In this document: positions 10,936 to 22,724 of the stretch, in pieces
Position numbering within the stretch: the stretch's first letter is position 1
Layout of the letters: every line of letters begins with the position of its first letter
Assembly (NCBI RefSeq): GCF_004664715.2
Contig: NC_051070.1
Span: 46,572,456-46,636,455 of the forward strand
Reading direction: 5' to 3'
DNA: 64,000 bases
Source of the DNA: Peromyscus leucopus
Lineage: Eukaryota; Chordata; Mammalia; Rodentia; Cricetidae
The notes under the pieces: model-generated
Databases searched by the model: none
What the model was told of the DNA's origin: nothing
What the model saw: the letters and a program-made list of their open reading frames with translations, nothing else
Translations under genes and position numbers: made by a program

Positions 10936-11234
10936 TTGACTGTCTTCAAGAGCTGATGTGAGCATACGAAGCAGATAGGATGGTAAGTAAGTCACAAGCC
11001 GCATTCCTGCTTTTCTCCATTACCTCACCTAAGTGAGGAGAGCAACGAACTAACCCAGACGGTATAGCTAAGAGTAGAGCCAAACAGACACAGTTAGACC
11101 ACCTCACAGGAAGAGGTGAGCGAGCGCATGACAGGCAGCTCACTCCTGCCTCTCACAGTGAATGCAGAGGTGCTAGGAACTGTGCTGGATAATGGAGGGG
11201 AACACTAGGAAGAAGAGCAAAGTCCACACCAGGG

Positions 11235-11282
<48 letters not shown>

Positions 11283-12252
11283 AGTTAAAATTACTGTCGG
11301 AATCTAACTAGAGAGAAGATGACTGTGATGCTCTGTCCAATCCCTTAGCAGTGAGTGATTTACCCAGGTGGACCTAACCCTGAGAAGACATTCTGCCCTG
11401 GTCCTTTCATCACTGACTCCTATGGCCTCGGGTTCACGTGTGCCTACCCCATCAGTAACCTGCCCATGCCGACCATCCCTTCCCTCTGGACTGAGGCTGT
11501 GCTCACGGCCAACTCTGGGTGCTTTGACTGACTTTAGAATCTCAGAAGCCTTTCACATCTATAACCATTGTAGGCCCCAAATCCATTTTCTCCAGTAAAA
11601 TCAAAATCTCATAAGAACGTTAAAAATAATGTCTCCCTGCAGCTAACACAATCCTTGACCCTTGTATCATGAGAAAAGAAATGTAATCTTAGCTGACATC
11701 ATCATCAGCCCTGCTGGGCTGCTCTGTTAGGCGTGTTCCCAAAGATTCAAAATCACCTCCAGTAGCTTCTCTTTGCATTGGTAGAAGGTGTTTGGATGAA
11801 TCATCCTGACTGTGGCAAGAAAAAGAATACAACTTTAGAGGGAAGGTTTTCGATACAGACCAATTAATCTGCGGACGATGTGAGCTTTTTTATTTTATGC
11901 TTACTTCCTGGGTCCCACTGGAAGACAAGCCAAACGCAGTTTCTAATTGCTTAATGCCGCTTAATTCTAGGGAGTTCATTTACCTCCCGTGGACCAGTGA
12001 GGCAAGATGCCTAACTGTGTCATAGAACATCATCTCATTTTAAGGTATTTGCGTTCTTCTCCCCTTGGGGATACTTCGATGCTGAGTTACGGGGCAGGTC
12101 TGACCTGGATCCAGCTTAGCTTCTGGAATGGAGACCAATAGGCCTTCTGTGGGTGGGGCATCCTCAGAACTGGTTTGTAAATAAGATGTTGCTAGGATCA
12201 CAATGCTTGGGATTGTACCCCACGCTGGAGTGCAGCCATATAAAGACGAGGG
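10936..12252. other. unassigned sequence with one microsatellite
   Basis: Apart from the CA repeat at 11236-11281 I see no gene or repeat. Confidence 0.45.
11236..11281. repeat. (CA)n microsatellite
   Basis: An uninterrupted AC/CA run of about 46 bases. Confidence 0.98.
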
Positions 12253-12396
12253 CAAGGGATGGCCAGATAGCTCAGCAGGTACAGGAACTTGCTACCAAGA
12301 CTAATGACTTAGATTACATCCTCAGAACCCACAGGGTGGAGAGAATTGACTCTTGAAAATTGTCCTCAGACCTCTACATGTGCACCGGGGTGTGCT

Positions 12397-12446
<50 letters not shown>

Positions 12447-12470
12447 TATACATGTTTTTAAAGCACAGGG
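12253..12470 (+). mobile_element. B3 SINE with (CA)n tail
   Basis: GGATGGCCAGATAGCTCAGC, CAGGTACAGGAACTTGCTAC, AATTGTCCTCAGACCTCTAC and a CA repeat at 12401-12444 match a B3 with its typical CA-rich tail. Confidence 0.75.
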
Positions 12471-12959
12471 GTGGGGGAGCAAGCTATTTGGTGGTTATGT
12501 ACCTGCCGTGAGTTGATGAGGAGATGTTGACAACAGAGGAAAAGTGCCCTTTATATGGCGAGAGGCCTGTGCTCAGCAGCCAAAAGCACACTGCCTACCA
12601 ACAAGACATGCTTCAAACCCAAGGATGGTTTCTCAGCTAATGCCTCTGTCTAGCCGACATCTCTCCCGAGATTTTGCAATTAGCTTTGTTTTGATTCCAT
12701 GCTCTCAGATCAGCCTCCTGGTTCTTATTTAGTCACTCAATACCCCAAAGAGGTGCCCTGGATTACTGGAAATAAGTAGCTTAGTTACCAGAATGGCAGA
12801 GCCTAACACAGTGGAGGAATGACTCTGTTTTATAGCCAATAAATCAGTTCTCTGTAAGCTTAGCATAATTCAGTCCCTCACAGTGTAGCAAGCTCCACAG
12901 AGACTGGGGAAATAGAGGTTCTTTATCGGAAAGCTGGGAGCCAGACTCTAAATTACCAT
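12471..12959. other. unassigned non-coding sequence
   Basis: Nothing recognised. Confidence 0.5.
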
Positions 12960-13115
12960 TTCCTTAAACCCCACCGTTCCTCAGTTTCCTCCCTTTAAAA
13001 AGCTGTGGGGAATGAGTACCTGCTTTGTGTGGCTGTTGTGAAGATAAATGGTGTTTATGGACCTGCGTGTCTATTAAATGATTGGACCTGTGGAAAGCCC
13101 TTGGAAGAATGCCTG
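12960..13115 (+). mobile_element. MIR SINE
   Basis: CCTCAGTTTCCTCCCTTTAA, GAGTACCTGCTTTGTGTGGC, TGTTGTGAAGATAAATGG and TCTATTAAATGATTG run in MIR order. Confidence 0.6.
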
Positions 13116-13865
13116 TGATTCAAAGTGGCCTGCTGGGTAGTGGGGACTTAGGATGGCTATCCTGCTGGCAGCAGCCAGGTAGCAGCTCTCTCTCCTAGAC
13201 TGTGTCCCACAGCCTTCAGTGTGGTCCCTCCGGACACTCCACCCTGAAAACGACTCTACATGGCGGCTGTAGCGGTCAGAGCGGCATCAGGAGCGAAGGA
13301 CTTCTGCGGTTATGGAGGTCACACACTTCTTTACGACCCAGTTGCTGCCACCCATAAATGCTTAATTTTTCAACGAGTCCCTTTTTTTTTTTTTTTTGGC
13401 ACCGAGCCCTGCTATGATCTGGATAAGTGCCCACCTACTAAATGACCTTTGTGTTGTCCCCCACATGACCAAAGGCTTGTCCCAGACGGTAGCCCTGTTG
13501 TGGTATGGTGGAATCCTTAGGAAAAGGGGCTTAATAAGAAGTCTAAGGTGGCCGGTGGGGGGGGGGCATGCGCTCAAAGGGGCCTGTGGGAGGCTGCTCT
13601 TTTGTTTTTCCTTTGGCCTTGAAGTGAGCAGCTCACTCCATAACGAGCGGCCTTGCCACCGGTTTCCAACTGATGGTGAACTGAACACTTCCAAACCCGT
13701 GCGACCAAAGGAAACCTTTCTTCTCCATAAGCTGATGATCTGGGCAGTTCGGTTACATGAAAGATGGCTAACGCACCCCTACAATTCACGTAGCTACAGG
13801 TGGCCTCGCTAACTGCTCTCCTCTCAGGTGGTTCTCTCTTCCATGTTATGGAAACAGTGATGTGG
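13116..13865. other. unassigned non-coding sequence
   Basis: Holds a T17 run (13381-13397) and a G9 run near 13558-13567. A 138-residue plus-strand open frame here (13396-13812) has no recognisable domain and I do not call it a gene. Confidence 0.5.
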
Positions 13866-14222
13866 TGGATTGAAAGAAAATGGCCCCCAAAAAGAGTGGT
13901 GCTGTTGAGAGCTATGGCCTTGTTGGAGTAGGTGTGGCCTTGTTGGAGGAAGTGTGTCACTGTGGAGGTGGGCTTTGAGGTATCCTATATGCTCAAGCCA
14001 CGCCCAACAAGACAGTTCACTTCCTGTTGCCTGAGCAAGATGTAGAACTCTCAGCTACCTCTCCAGCGCCATGTCTGCCTGCATGCCGCCTTGCTTCCCG
14101 CCATGATGATAATGTACTAGACATCTGGAATGTAAGTAAGCCACCTAAATAAATGTTTTCCATTATAAGAGTTGCCATAGTTATGATGTCTCTTCACAGC
14201 AACAGAAACCCTAACTAAGACA
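13866..14222 (+). mobile_element. ORR1/MT-type MaLR LTR
   Basis: TGAAAGAAAATGGCCCCCAA, two copies of GTGTGGCCTTGTTGGA, GATGTAGAACTCTCAGCTAC, CGCCATGATGATAATG, AATAAATGTTTTCC and CAGAAACCCTAACTAAGACA match the rodent MaLR LTR end to end. It starts TG and ends CA. No internal sequence adjoins it. Confidence 0.8.
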
Positions 14223-14289
14223 AATGACAAGATGCGTAGACTTCTTGGACCTGGAGCAACATTTCCAAAATAACGTCCCCTCTCAGCTT

Positions 14290-14398
14290 TCTCTACATAG
14301 CTCTGGTTGTCCTGAAACTCACTATGTAGACCAGGCTGGCCTCAAACTCAAGGAGACCCTCCTGCCTCTGTCTCCCTAATATTCGTAGTAAATGGCAC
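14290..14398 (-). mobile_element. B1 SINE, truncated
   Basis: CTACATAGCTCTGGTTGTCC, TGTAGACCAGGCTGGCCTCA and CCTGCCTCTGTCTCCC match antisense B1. The A-tail end is missing. Confidence 0.75.
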
Positions 14399-16338
14399 TT
14401 CTCATCTTTATCTCCATTCCTGCCTCCTAAACAATGAATCCACTTGGTAGTTTCTTGTGAGATGATTTCAGCCAGTCTGACCTTCAGAGCAGGGAGTTAG
14501 TCTACAACTGTAGTTACTGCTGGGGACCTGGGAGCAGAAGAACCTTCTGCTGACCCCCGTGGTGGACATGATTGCAGGAGTTAGAGGGAGGGAGGGGGCA
14601 GCATTCCTGGGTGACTGCTAGGGAGCAACAGCTGTGGTTCCCAGGAGTCCCCCCACCTGCTGCTGGACCAGCTAAGTCTCCATCCATCTTAGCCTCCCTG
14701 TGAGACATCCACAGGATGTTCTCCTCGGATGGGAGGAACTGTAGTCAGCTCACCACTAAATTCTGTCCTGGGAGTTAAAGGCAGAACAGATGGAGACAGA
14801 TATCATAAACCATTCTTCCTTTGAATTTCCAAGATCGAATAGCCCAAGGAAACATGGGTTCTATAAGTATATGGCTACGTGCCACTCATACATACAAATG
14901 TACTTTGTCCATACATTGAGTCTGACTTGGTGCTGGGAACCTTGACATCACTTCTCCATTCCCAGGTTAGCCCCTGTCCTTCCTATGGTCTGACGGCCCT
15001 TTATCTATGGTCCTAGAATGGCCAGGCAATTTTTTTTGTGGTTTCCCGTAGTATGGTTATGTGGGCTGGCCTTCTGAAATGCAGCCTTTTAAAAGAAGCC
15101 GCCTACAAACCCCAGCTCTCCACAACTTGCTGTCTTGGATCAGCTCAGCTCACTTGTTCTGATTTAGAACCTAGAACTACAGAGAGTCTTATTTCTAAGA
15201 AGGGACTTTGCCATCCTGTTGAAGGAGCCTGGGAAATAGTCCTCAAGGCTACAGAGAAAACAAGGACTAGAAAAATGTTTGTTTATTGCCGGTTCTCCCC
15301 ACAGCCACTTACATAAGGGCTGGAGTCGAGACAGGCTGTCCCGCCTGGACTCAGGATAAGAGCTAACACTCCTGGGGACGATGACAGAAACAACGTGGGA
15401 ACCACAGGGTTCTGGCCCATGACGTCCAGGAAGGAAAACCAAGTGGTGTGTGGCGATTAGTCTTTTCACAATGATGCGGTGGTTTCCTGGGGTGTTTAGA
15501 GGCCCTTGGTGGGAGGCACAGTCTCCAAGAGGGGGAAAGGCTCTGAGAACAAGATATGAATAGTTCCTTGTTTTCCATTTTTAAGATAGAACAATGCACA
15601 CTGGACTGTGTGAGCCTCCGAGTAGAGTCAAAAGTTCAGGTGTCTTCTGGCCTTTCAGATCCATCCTGACTCACAACAGCACAAATAAACACTGGATCCA
15701 AAGCTGAGACCGGTTTAAAAGTTTGAGAGAAACCATGCACCATTTTGCTCAATTGAATTTTTCAGAAATAAAGACACACACTAAACCCTTTCTTCCTGAA
15801 ACAAACACACAAAAACTGAGTCTGCCAGGAAACAATGTAAACCCCACAGACAGATTATGCTTGAGGTCCAAGGGGACAACTACTTCCCCCGCACGTTAGT
15901 GGGAAGCAGATGTGGCTACAGCGTGGTAGAGGCAAACAAATAGGGTTGGCAGCCCAACCATAAGGCAGGCCGAGCTTTTCTTCACGGCCTCCTTCCGAGG
16001 GAGACACTGCAGCCTCTTCTGCGCGCTGTTCCCAGATTTACAGGGAATCTGAAAAACATTTTCCATGTGTTTTCATTTAACTTCTGGTTAAAATGTGGGC
16101 CCGGCCTTCCTTGTTCCTCCCTCGGCAGCCCATGTGAGTAATTGCCTGCTGAGTTTTCTGCTCGCCTGTCTACCCAGGTGTGCGTGTTTCCTACAGCCAG
16201 ACACACCTAACTCTTAGCATCTGTCGTCACGGTAAGGTTTCTTCTTGTTGCTTCCGGATGACAAGTTGAAACTAGTGCAGTCTTACATATAAGCCAAATC
16301 TAAGCAGCATTTAACTGGTGGAATTGGGTCTGTCCTGC
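14399..16338. other. unassigned non-coding sequence
   Basis: About 1.9 kb without a recognised gene or repeat. The part from 15950 on is slightly richer in CpG than its surroundings. Confidence 0.5.
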
Positions 16339-16410
16339 TCATTCCTCTTTTTCTTCCCTCTCTTCCCTCTCTAGCCCTTCTCTAGTCCTTCCCTTCTTCC
16401 TTCTCCTCTG
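16339..16410. repeat. polypyrimidine tract
   Basis: About 70 bases almost entirely C and T (TTCCCTCTCTTCCCTCTCTA and variants). Confidence 0.8.
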
Positions 16411-16436
16411 TTGCCAAAAACACTAAGCCCCAGTCA

Positions 16437-16630
16437 GGCAGATGGCTGGGTGGGCAAAGGTACTTGTGGCCATGCCTAGAGATCTTAGTTTGTTCCCCGG
16501 AATCCACATTGAGGAAGGAGAGTAGTAATCCACTCTAGCAAATGGTCCCCTGACTCCACACGCATGCCATCAGGTGTGTGTCTCACCTCCCCACACACAA
16601 ATGAGTAAATGTAAAAACATTTAAAGGAAA
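16437..16630 (+). mobile_element. B3-like SINE, diverged
   Basis: GCAGATGGCTGGGTGGGCAA, GGTACTTGTGGCCATGCC, TCCCCTGACTCCACACGCAT and an A-rich end follow the B3 plan. Confidence 0.55.
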
Positions 16631-17194
16631 ACATCAAGAGTTCTATTAAAGACTCTCTAAGTTTCTGATTACCCTTGGTATATATGCAATATATACCACA
16701 GAATATAAGCACCCTCCCTGGGGTTCCCAAGGTTAGCGTCAGTCTATGTGGTCAGTCTATATGATTCATTTTAACTAAGATGGAATCCAGAAAGAAATAA
16801 AGGAAGCAGACAGAACTACAGCATGCCCCATGAAGACACCTCTGGAATATCTCACGTGGGCTATGTATGTCTCACCCTCTTTCCACTGGTTGCCCCGACA
16901 GGGTAGACTGGGATGCTAATCGTTTACCATCTTTTAGATTGCCTTTCAGAGTCTTGAGAAAATAGGAAAGTTGAGAACAGAAGTTATCCAGGACTCAGGG
17001 GTCGCAAATGGAAAAGGCACATCTTGAATCAATGACAACCTAAAATGGAAATCTATTTGTTCGTGTGACAAAACCATGGGAAAGGGTGGCAGACAGAGAG
17101 ATGCAAAAACACTCCTAGGATGCCCACACCCCCTCTTCACTCCCGCCTCCGGCCATTGTCCCAGACCATGTCCCTCCATGAGGTGACGTCATTG
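16631..17194. other. unassigned non-coding sequence
   Basis: Nothing recognised. Confidence 0.5.
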
Positions 17195-18076
17195 AAAGGA
17201 AAATTTCGGCTCAGGACCCCCAAGGCCGAGGTCTTGGCACAAAGGAGACTCCTTTTCTCCAGAGGGATAGAGGGCAGGGAATAAGAGACAAAGACAGGAG
17301 ACAGAGGATGAGGGAGAAGGCAGAGGGAACAAGGGACAGGGGGAAGGGATATTTGTCCTGGAGGGACAGAGGACTGCCCCCAGATAGAGAGGAGGCAGAC
17401 TGGCCCTTCAGAAAACGACGGTTTACAGAGGTAAAGGGGAAACCCTATGTTAGGATGAGGGGTTTAATTTTAACTGGGCATGTTAATTAGGTGAGCCAAA
17501 GGGGGCTTTTGATTGCTGAACTTCAATACTTTGGTAGCTGGACCTTGGTGGTCGGTCTCAGGAGGAGGAAGCGGCCAAATAAGGGAATAGACGTTGGTGG
17601 CCAGCTTTAGGGATGGAATCTAATGGTTTTTAGGAAGGCAGAGGGAATGGGAGAAGGGCAAGGCCTGCCAGAGCCATGTTTGCCAGGCCTGGGCTGGCTA
17701 GAGTTCCTTCAATCACCAAATCAACTTATCTCCCCATAGCCTGTGACTTAAGCAGAAATATGCCTCTACCTGCCCCCTGCTTCCCTACCCCCACCCCTGT
17801 CCGTCCCAGGGATTAAAAGAGTACCTAAGGAAGGATGCTGATTGGGCCACAGTGATGAGTGTGTGAACTATGAGGTTAACTCGCCTGCGCCACGCCCCCC
17901 ATGACAAGGTCTATTTAAATTTAATTAAACAACAGCCATTACAACATCTGAGAGAAGAGGAGCTGCAGAAACCACTGAGGCACGACAGACAGACGACTCC
18001 TGCCTCAGATCTTCTTCCCCTTCCTCTTGGTCCCCTAAGTGGGGGCCACAAGACACATGTGATCTGGATCTCACAA
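17195..18076 (+). mobile_element. LTR-like repeat candidate
   Basis: A purine-rich first half is followed by a promoter-like block with ATTGG (17842), GCGCCACGCCCCCC, TATTTAAATT (17911) and ATTAAA (17920), then a U5-like stretch ending GATCTGGATCTCACA. That order (U3, TATA, poly(A) signal, U5, CA) suggests a retroviral LTR. I could not find a matching TG start with a target duplication or name a family. Confidence 0.35.
17842..17925 (+). promoter_or_regulatory. CCAAT (reverse), GC-box-like and TATA elements
   Basis: ATTGG at 17842, the C-run CACGCCCCCC near 17891-17900 and TATTTAAATTTAATTAAA at 17911 stand in promoter order. The TATA and ATTAAA motifs overlap, as in compact LTRs. No transcript is shown by sequence alone. 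Confidence 0.35.
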
Positions 18077-18283
18077 CCCCCCACCAAGGTACAGCGACAG
18101 TTACTGTCTCACCATCCTGGAAAAGATCACAAGAGTTTGCCTGGTTTTCTTACCAATGCCAAATATCATTAATAACTCCAGATAAAATCTGGATTTTTGC
18201 AGAAAAAAAAAACAAAAACATAGACTTGGAGAGTTAGAAACATAGAGGAATCTAAATAGTTTCCTACCTCTAACCAGGGCTGA

Positions 18284-18285
18284 AA

Positions 18286-18340
<55 letters not shown>

Positions 18341-18344
18341 AATA
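18284..18344. repeat. (AAAT)n microsatellite
   Basis: About 15 uninterrupted AAAT units. Confidence 0.98.
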
Positions 18345-18429
18345 AGCAGGGGATGGTGGGTGTTCAAAGGTCTATGAGGTCATTCATTGTGTGAGAAAGA
18401 AGAAGAGACCTCCTAAGATCCTCTTAGAG

Positions 18430-18652
18430 CAGTGGGTCTCAACTTTTCCCAATGCTGTGATCCTTTAATACAGTTCCTTGTGTTGTGGTGACCCCCAACC
18501 ATAAAATTATTTCATTGCTACTTCATAACTGTAATTTTGCTGCTCTTATGAACCATAACATAAATATGTGTGGTTTCTGGTGTTCTTAGGCGACGCCCGT
18601 GAAAAGGTCATTTGTCCCCTAAAGAGCCTGTGTCCCACAGGTTAACCCACTG
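18430..18652 (-). mobile_element. URR1 (hAT-Charlie DNA element)
   Basis: Terminal inverted repeats CAGTGGGTCTCAAC and GGTTAACCCACTG bound the block. The inside (CCCAACCATAAAATTATTTC, CTTCATAACTGTAATTTTGC) is antisense URR1. Flanks CTCTTAGA and CTCTAGGT are a decayed version of the hAT target preference. Non-coding. Confidence 0.85.
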
Positions 18653-19129
18653 CTCTAGGTTCTGTGAGGTGATGAGCCTGCCTTTACCCTAGCCTGAGGT
18701 CACTGACTCCTTTTTTCAATCCTCTCCCTTCTCTCTTGGGAACTGGCCTGATGCCAGCAGGGCTTCGAGTTCAGGGTCCCATGGAGGTGTTTTGCATCAG
18801 TTACCCTGTGCAAACTGAGCAGGTACCTGTAAGGGTTGGGAATTCTCAGTCTTTAAAAACAGGGAGCCTCTCCTTGGTCCCCATCTCACTGTGTCAACAT
18901 GTGTCTCCTTCTCTGTGTCTGTCGACATTATCATTCCTTTCCTCTGCATGTTCATCCGATTCTCTAAATCAGCTGATAGAAGCGTGGGGCTAAATACAAC
19001 CATCTAGAACACCTTTAGACCAAAGTTTTCAGATCACAAGAAACAAGAGAGAGAAAGACAGACACAGAAATACACAGAGAGAGGGGGGGAGTTTACTTTC
19101 CATCCCAGTGGTAAGAAAACAATGCCCTC
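18653..19129. other. unassigned non-coding sequence
   Basis: Nothing recognised; GA-rich between 19040 and 19095. Confidence 0.5.
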
Positions 19130-19450
19130 CATCACCCCAAAAAGTTCTCCCAATCCCTAGAACGTGTGAATATAGTGTTGCATACCAGAGATGTTCAAGC
19201 CACTCTTAAAATGACTTAGAGTGGCAGAGTACCCTGCATCACTTTGGGGAGGGCAATGTAATCACACAGGTCCTTAGAAGGGAGAAGGAGCCAGGTCAGA
19301 GTACCACACCTCACGAGAGGGACTTACCCCAACATTGCAAGCTTTGAAGATGGAAAGAAGAGGCCATGAGCCAAGAAACACAGGCAGTCTCTAAAAGATA
19401 GAAAAGACAAGGAAATAGTTTCTCTGCTATAATCCCCAGAAAGGAGCCCA
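19130..19450 (+). mobile_element. MLT1-like MaLR LTR, diverged
   Basis: CACCCCAAAAAGTTCTCCCAATCCCTAGAA (diverged MLT1 start), ACGTGTGAATATAG, GGTCCTTAGAAGGGAG and GAGGCCATGAGCCAAG occur in MLT1 order. The poly(A)-side end is decayed. Confidence 0.45.
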
Positions 19451-19649
19451 GCTTTGACTTTAGCTCAGTGAAACCCATGCTGGACTTTCAATCTATAGAC
19501 TATAAGATAAATTTGTGTTGGCTGAGCCGGTAAATTTGTGTGTTGATAGGAAGGAAGGGTTGTTGCAGCCACAATAGCAAACAAATACACTTTCTGTTTC
19601 ATCCACATGTGTCTTGGGATCTCTTGATGATTCCAGTGACTGGGCCAGA

Positions 19650-19748
19650 GAGAAACAGCGGTGTGGACAAGAACAGATCTGAATCCTACGTCACTTTGCT
19701 CTGTGGCTTTGCATGCATCAGTTTCCATACCTGCAAAACAAGACCCCC
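19650..19748 (+). mobile_element. MIR fragment
   Basis: AACAGATCTGAATCCTACGT, CTCTGTGGCTTTGCATGCAT and CAGTTTCCATACCTGCAAAA fit the MIR core. Confidence 0.45.
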
Positions 19749-19984
19749 TTAAAAAAACGATCTCCAAGCCTCTCTCCCTTGAGCTCTGAACTGTAATGGC
19801 CGCCCCCTTTTCTTACTGGTACCGACTGATGTGGCAGATCTGGCTGGCCCTGAGCTGTTGGCTCACCGCTCAAAACAGAGCCCTTGTTAGGGAGGGAGGG
19901 CCCACTGGACAGCAGGTGCCTCGGGGGCTGGTCCACAATGAGTGTGGGAATCAGAGCTGGGGGCAGACTCGAGAAGCTCCTGGG

Positions 19985-19988
<4 letters not shown>

Positions 19989-20044
<56 letters not shown>
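19989..20044. repeat. (CT)n microsatellite
   Basis: An uninterrupted TC run of about 55 bases. Confidence 0.98.
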
Positions 20045-20045
<1 letters not shown>

Positions 20046-20436
20046 GAAACCTTCCAATGCCACACAAGGAACACTGGGGGAGCCCAGCTGCTAGAGAATT
20101 ATAAACCCCAAGTGGTCACCAGAATTACCCTAAAGGAGGGGGACTTGTGTTGGCCACGGAGGAGAAATGGGTTCTGCGTGGGCTCTTGAGGAATTTGTGA
20201 GGAGCCGAAAAGCTGGAGTGCCACGGGCATGGCCAATGCAAGAGGCTGATATATGTCCTGATTACTTAGGGGCTTAAAGAAACCATGTGACGGGGTCCTT
20301 AAAAGATTCCAATACAGAGACAAAGACCGAATGAGCTCCTGGAGACCCCGCTGTATTCTGTACTGTATTGTCTTCCCAAAGCTCAATGGCATGGCAGGGC
20401 TGTCACAGGCACTCAGTGTGGGCAAAGGAATGAATG
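20045..20436. other. unassigned non-coding sequence
   Basis: Nothing recognised. Confidence 0.5.
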
Positions 20437-20636
20437 GGCAATGCTGTAGTTTGGCTCTTGTGCATCCCCTAAAGGCTTATTATTGAAGGCTTGGTCTCCA
20501 GGGTGGTGCTATCGGGAAAAGAGGGACGTTTAAGAGGGAGGGAGGTATGGAGGGAGGTCCTTATATCATATGTCCCTATAAATTAATAATTCTCTCTGCT
20601 GTTTATTATAGTACATGAAAGCTAACTAATAAAACA
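20437..20636 (+). mobile_element. MaLR-type LTR, internally deleted
   Basis: GCTGTAGTTTGGCTCTTGTG, AAGGCTTGGTCTCCAGGGTG and an end at GCTAACTAATAAAACA match the two ends of a MaLR LTR with the middle missing. Confidence 0.5.
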
Positions 20637-21232
20637 CATTTCACTGTTTTCTGAGTCATAATACAGTCATAACTCAACGTGATTTTAAGGGAGATAAGTG
20701 GGACTTCCATATACAGAGTGGATCCGAAGAGGCAGAGAGGAATTCCAAATAGAAGCTTCAGAGGCAAAGATCAAGCTGGGGTGTGGGGGAGGGGCAATGT
20801 AAACTGAGTCCCATGTACCACTCCAGCTGGGAGGGTGACATTTTCCTTCACCCAGATCTCCAGGAAATAAACCTACCAGTCGTGAATAAAAACAGCACGA
20901 TAACTCAGCCCACACAGAGCAAAACCCCTCCGGCACTATCCGAGGGTCTCTAACCCACACTGTGCTGTCAGTGGGAATGGCCAGGAATGAATGGCTGCAG
21001 GGCTATTCTCCCCATCATCAGGGCCGATTCTTAGTTTATCCCTTGCCTTCCTTAGACTCAGCATCATTGGTTCCCCTCACTGCTTTCACAGGCCCTTTCT
21101 CCAAGTTCAACCATGTCAATACTTTTTCTCCAGATTCCTTTCCAACTTCCCTCTTCTCTCAAGTGCCCTGAATGGTAAGAACGGACTTACTCCAGTCACG
21201 CACATCTGACAGGCTTGCTTTTTCCCGTAAAG
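20637..21232. other. unassigned non-coding sequence
   Basis: Nothing recognised. Confidence 0.5.
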
Positions 21233-21431
21233 CAGCACTTCTCAACCTGTGAGTCACAACCCCTTAGGAGGTCGCACGGCAGCGATTTACATGATGATTT
21301 GTAACAGGAGCAAAGTTACAGTTATGAGGTAGCAATGAAAATAATTTCATGGCTGGGGGGGGGGTGCGTGTCACTGCAACATGGGGAAACTGTATTAAAG
21401 GGTCGCAGCCTTAGGAAGGTTGAGACCACTG
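21233..21431 (+). mobile_element. URR1 (hAT-Charlie DNA element)
   Basis: CAGCACTTCTCAACCTGTGA starts it and AAGGTTGAGACCACTG ends it as terminal inverted repeats. ACAGTTATGAGGTAGCAATG and GGAAACTGTATTAAAGGGTC are URR1 internal motifs. The flanks CCGTAAAG and CTCTAAAG agree at six of eight positions, as expected for an 8-bp target duplication. Confidence 0.88.
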
Positions 21432-22397
21432 CTCTAAAGGATTCACAAGGAACACAGGACCTTCTCTCCCAGAACAGGTCCAGGTAGCCAAGGAAGCAGA
21501 CAGCATCTGCCTGAAAGAATCTCACAGAAATCAGTGGGAAGTCACCTCCCAACAGAGTCCAGCCTTAGATCCCAAGGGAACGCTCCGTCTTCTTCCTCTT
21601 CACCCTCCTCTCCCGGTGTCCCTTGATTTACCTCAGCCAAAGTCCTTGCCAGCGGGGACAGAAAGGTAATTGATGGCCTTAAGGGATATCAAAATGCTAT
21701 TGAGCAAAACCACAGCTCACGGGCTGTGCAGGTGCTTCCTGTGGCGGAGGGGAGGGAGAGCAGCATCTTTGGAAAGCCCTAAATAACCCTGGGCAGGGAT
21801 GTCAACTTGACAGATGACTCCAGAGAAATAGCCCCGTTGTTCTACGGCGTGTGATTCACCCAGAGCCACCCTGGAGTGGGGGACCGACCAGGGCCTTCCC
21901 TGCGCCTTGCCAATGGTCACCAGGAGGGATTCCATGGCACGGGTATTGCTTCTCTCAGCCTCAGTCCTTTTGACCTTGTTTTCTGGTGGCTTTATTTAGT
22001 GAATCCCAGATTTGTGTCCTTTTAGTTGAAGCTGCATTTCACTGGGAAATGGGAACTGTGGGGAAGAGCCCTTTCAATGCACCCAAAGGTCTCCCATCCT
22101 ACAACCCCTGCTTTGAGGGCAGTTCCCCCGGGGCTTCTGAGCCTTAGGGTAACAAAGACTACCCACTCCCCGAGTCAGAGAGTCCCTTTGTCTTCTTCGT
22201 CTCGACACTTCTTAAATAGCATGCCTGCTTTAATACTTTTCAGTGACTGAAATGCGGACTACAAAGGTCAGGGTAGCTGGTTTCTAATATAGGTCCCTGG
22301 GACCTCAGCCAGGTGCGTGCTCATGGCTTCCAGGACTCTGTGAAACAAAAACATCAGCTCTCAGTTCCCCTCAGCACAGACTGTGAGGTTTGGGGGA
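21432..22397. other. unassigned non-coding sequence
   Basis: Nothing recognised. The patch 21640-21710 (GGTAATTGATGGCCTTAAGG) looks unlike any repeat I know. Confidence 0.5.
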
Positions 22398-22506
22398 GGG
22401 AGCGGGCAGGTGGGGGGGGGGGTGCTGGGCTGACTGAGACTCAAGCCATAGCAATGGAGGGACAGTATGGAGAACCGGGGGTGGAGGTGGAGGTGGGGGT
22501 GGGGCT
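22398..22506 (+). repeat. G-rich tract pair
   Basis: A G11 run near 22410-22421 and a GGGGGTGGAGGTGGAGGTGG block near 22478-22504. Four or more G runs with short spacers make a G-quadruplex possible on the plus strand. Confidence 0.7.
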
Positions 22507-22679
22507 CTGAAGTTGTTTAGCATAAACAGCAACAGGAGAAGACAGCACCCAGACTCCCAGGAAAAGGTATGTGATCTTTTCAGTTAGGAAGGAGGTCTGC
22601 AGGAATCCTGTTCTGACAGCAATCAGTGTGGCCAGCAAGTGGACAAGGATGTGACCCAGGGCCTACATAGAGCTCGCGT

Positions 22680-22722
<43 letters not shown>
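22680..22722. repeat. (CA)n microsatellite
   Basis: An uninterrupted CA run of about 43 bases. Confidence 0.98.

Positions 22723-22724
<2 letters not shown>

Noticed and set aside
13396..13812. 138-codon open frame
   Set aside because: Starts after a T tract and shows no domain, no splice context and no codon bias I can see.
13858..14222. Possible processed pseudogene (AATAAA near the 3' side)
   Set aside because: The whole block matches a MaLR LTR with TG...CA ends; the signal belongs to the LTR.
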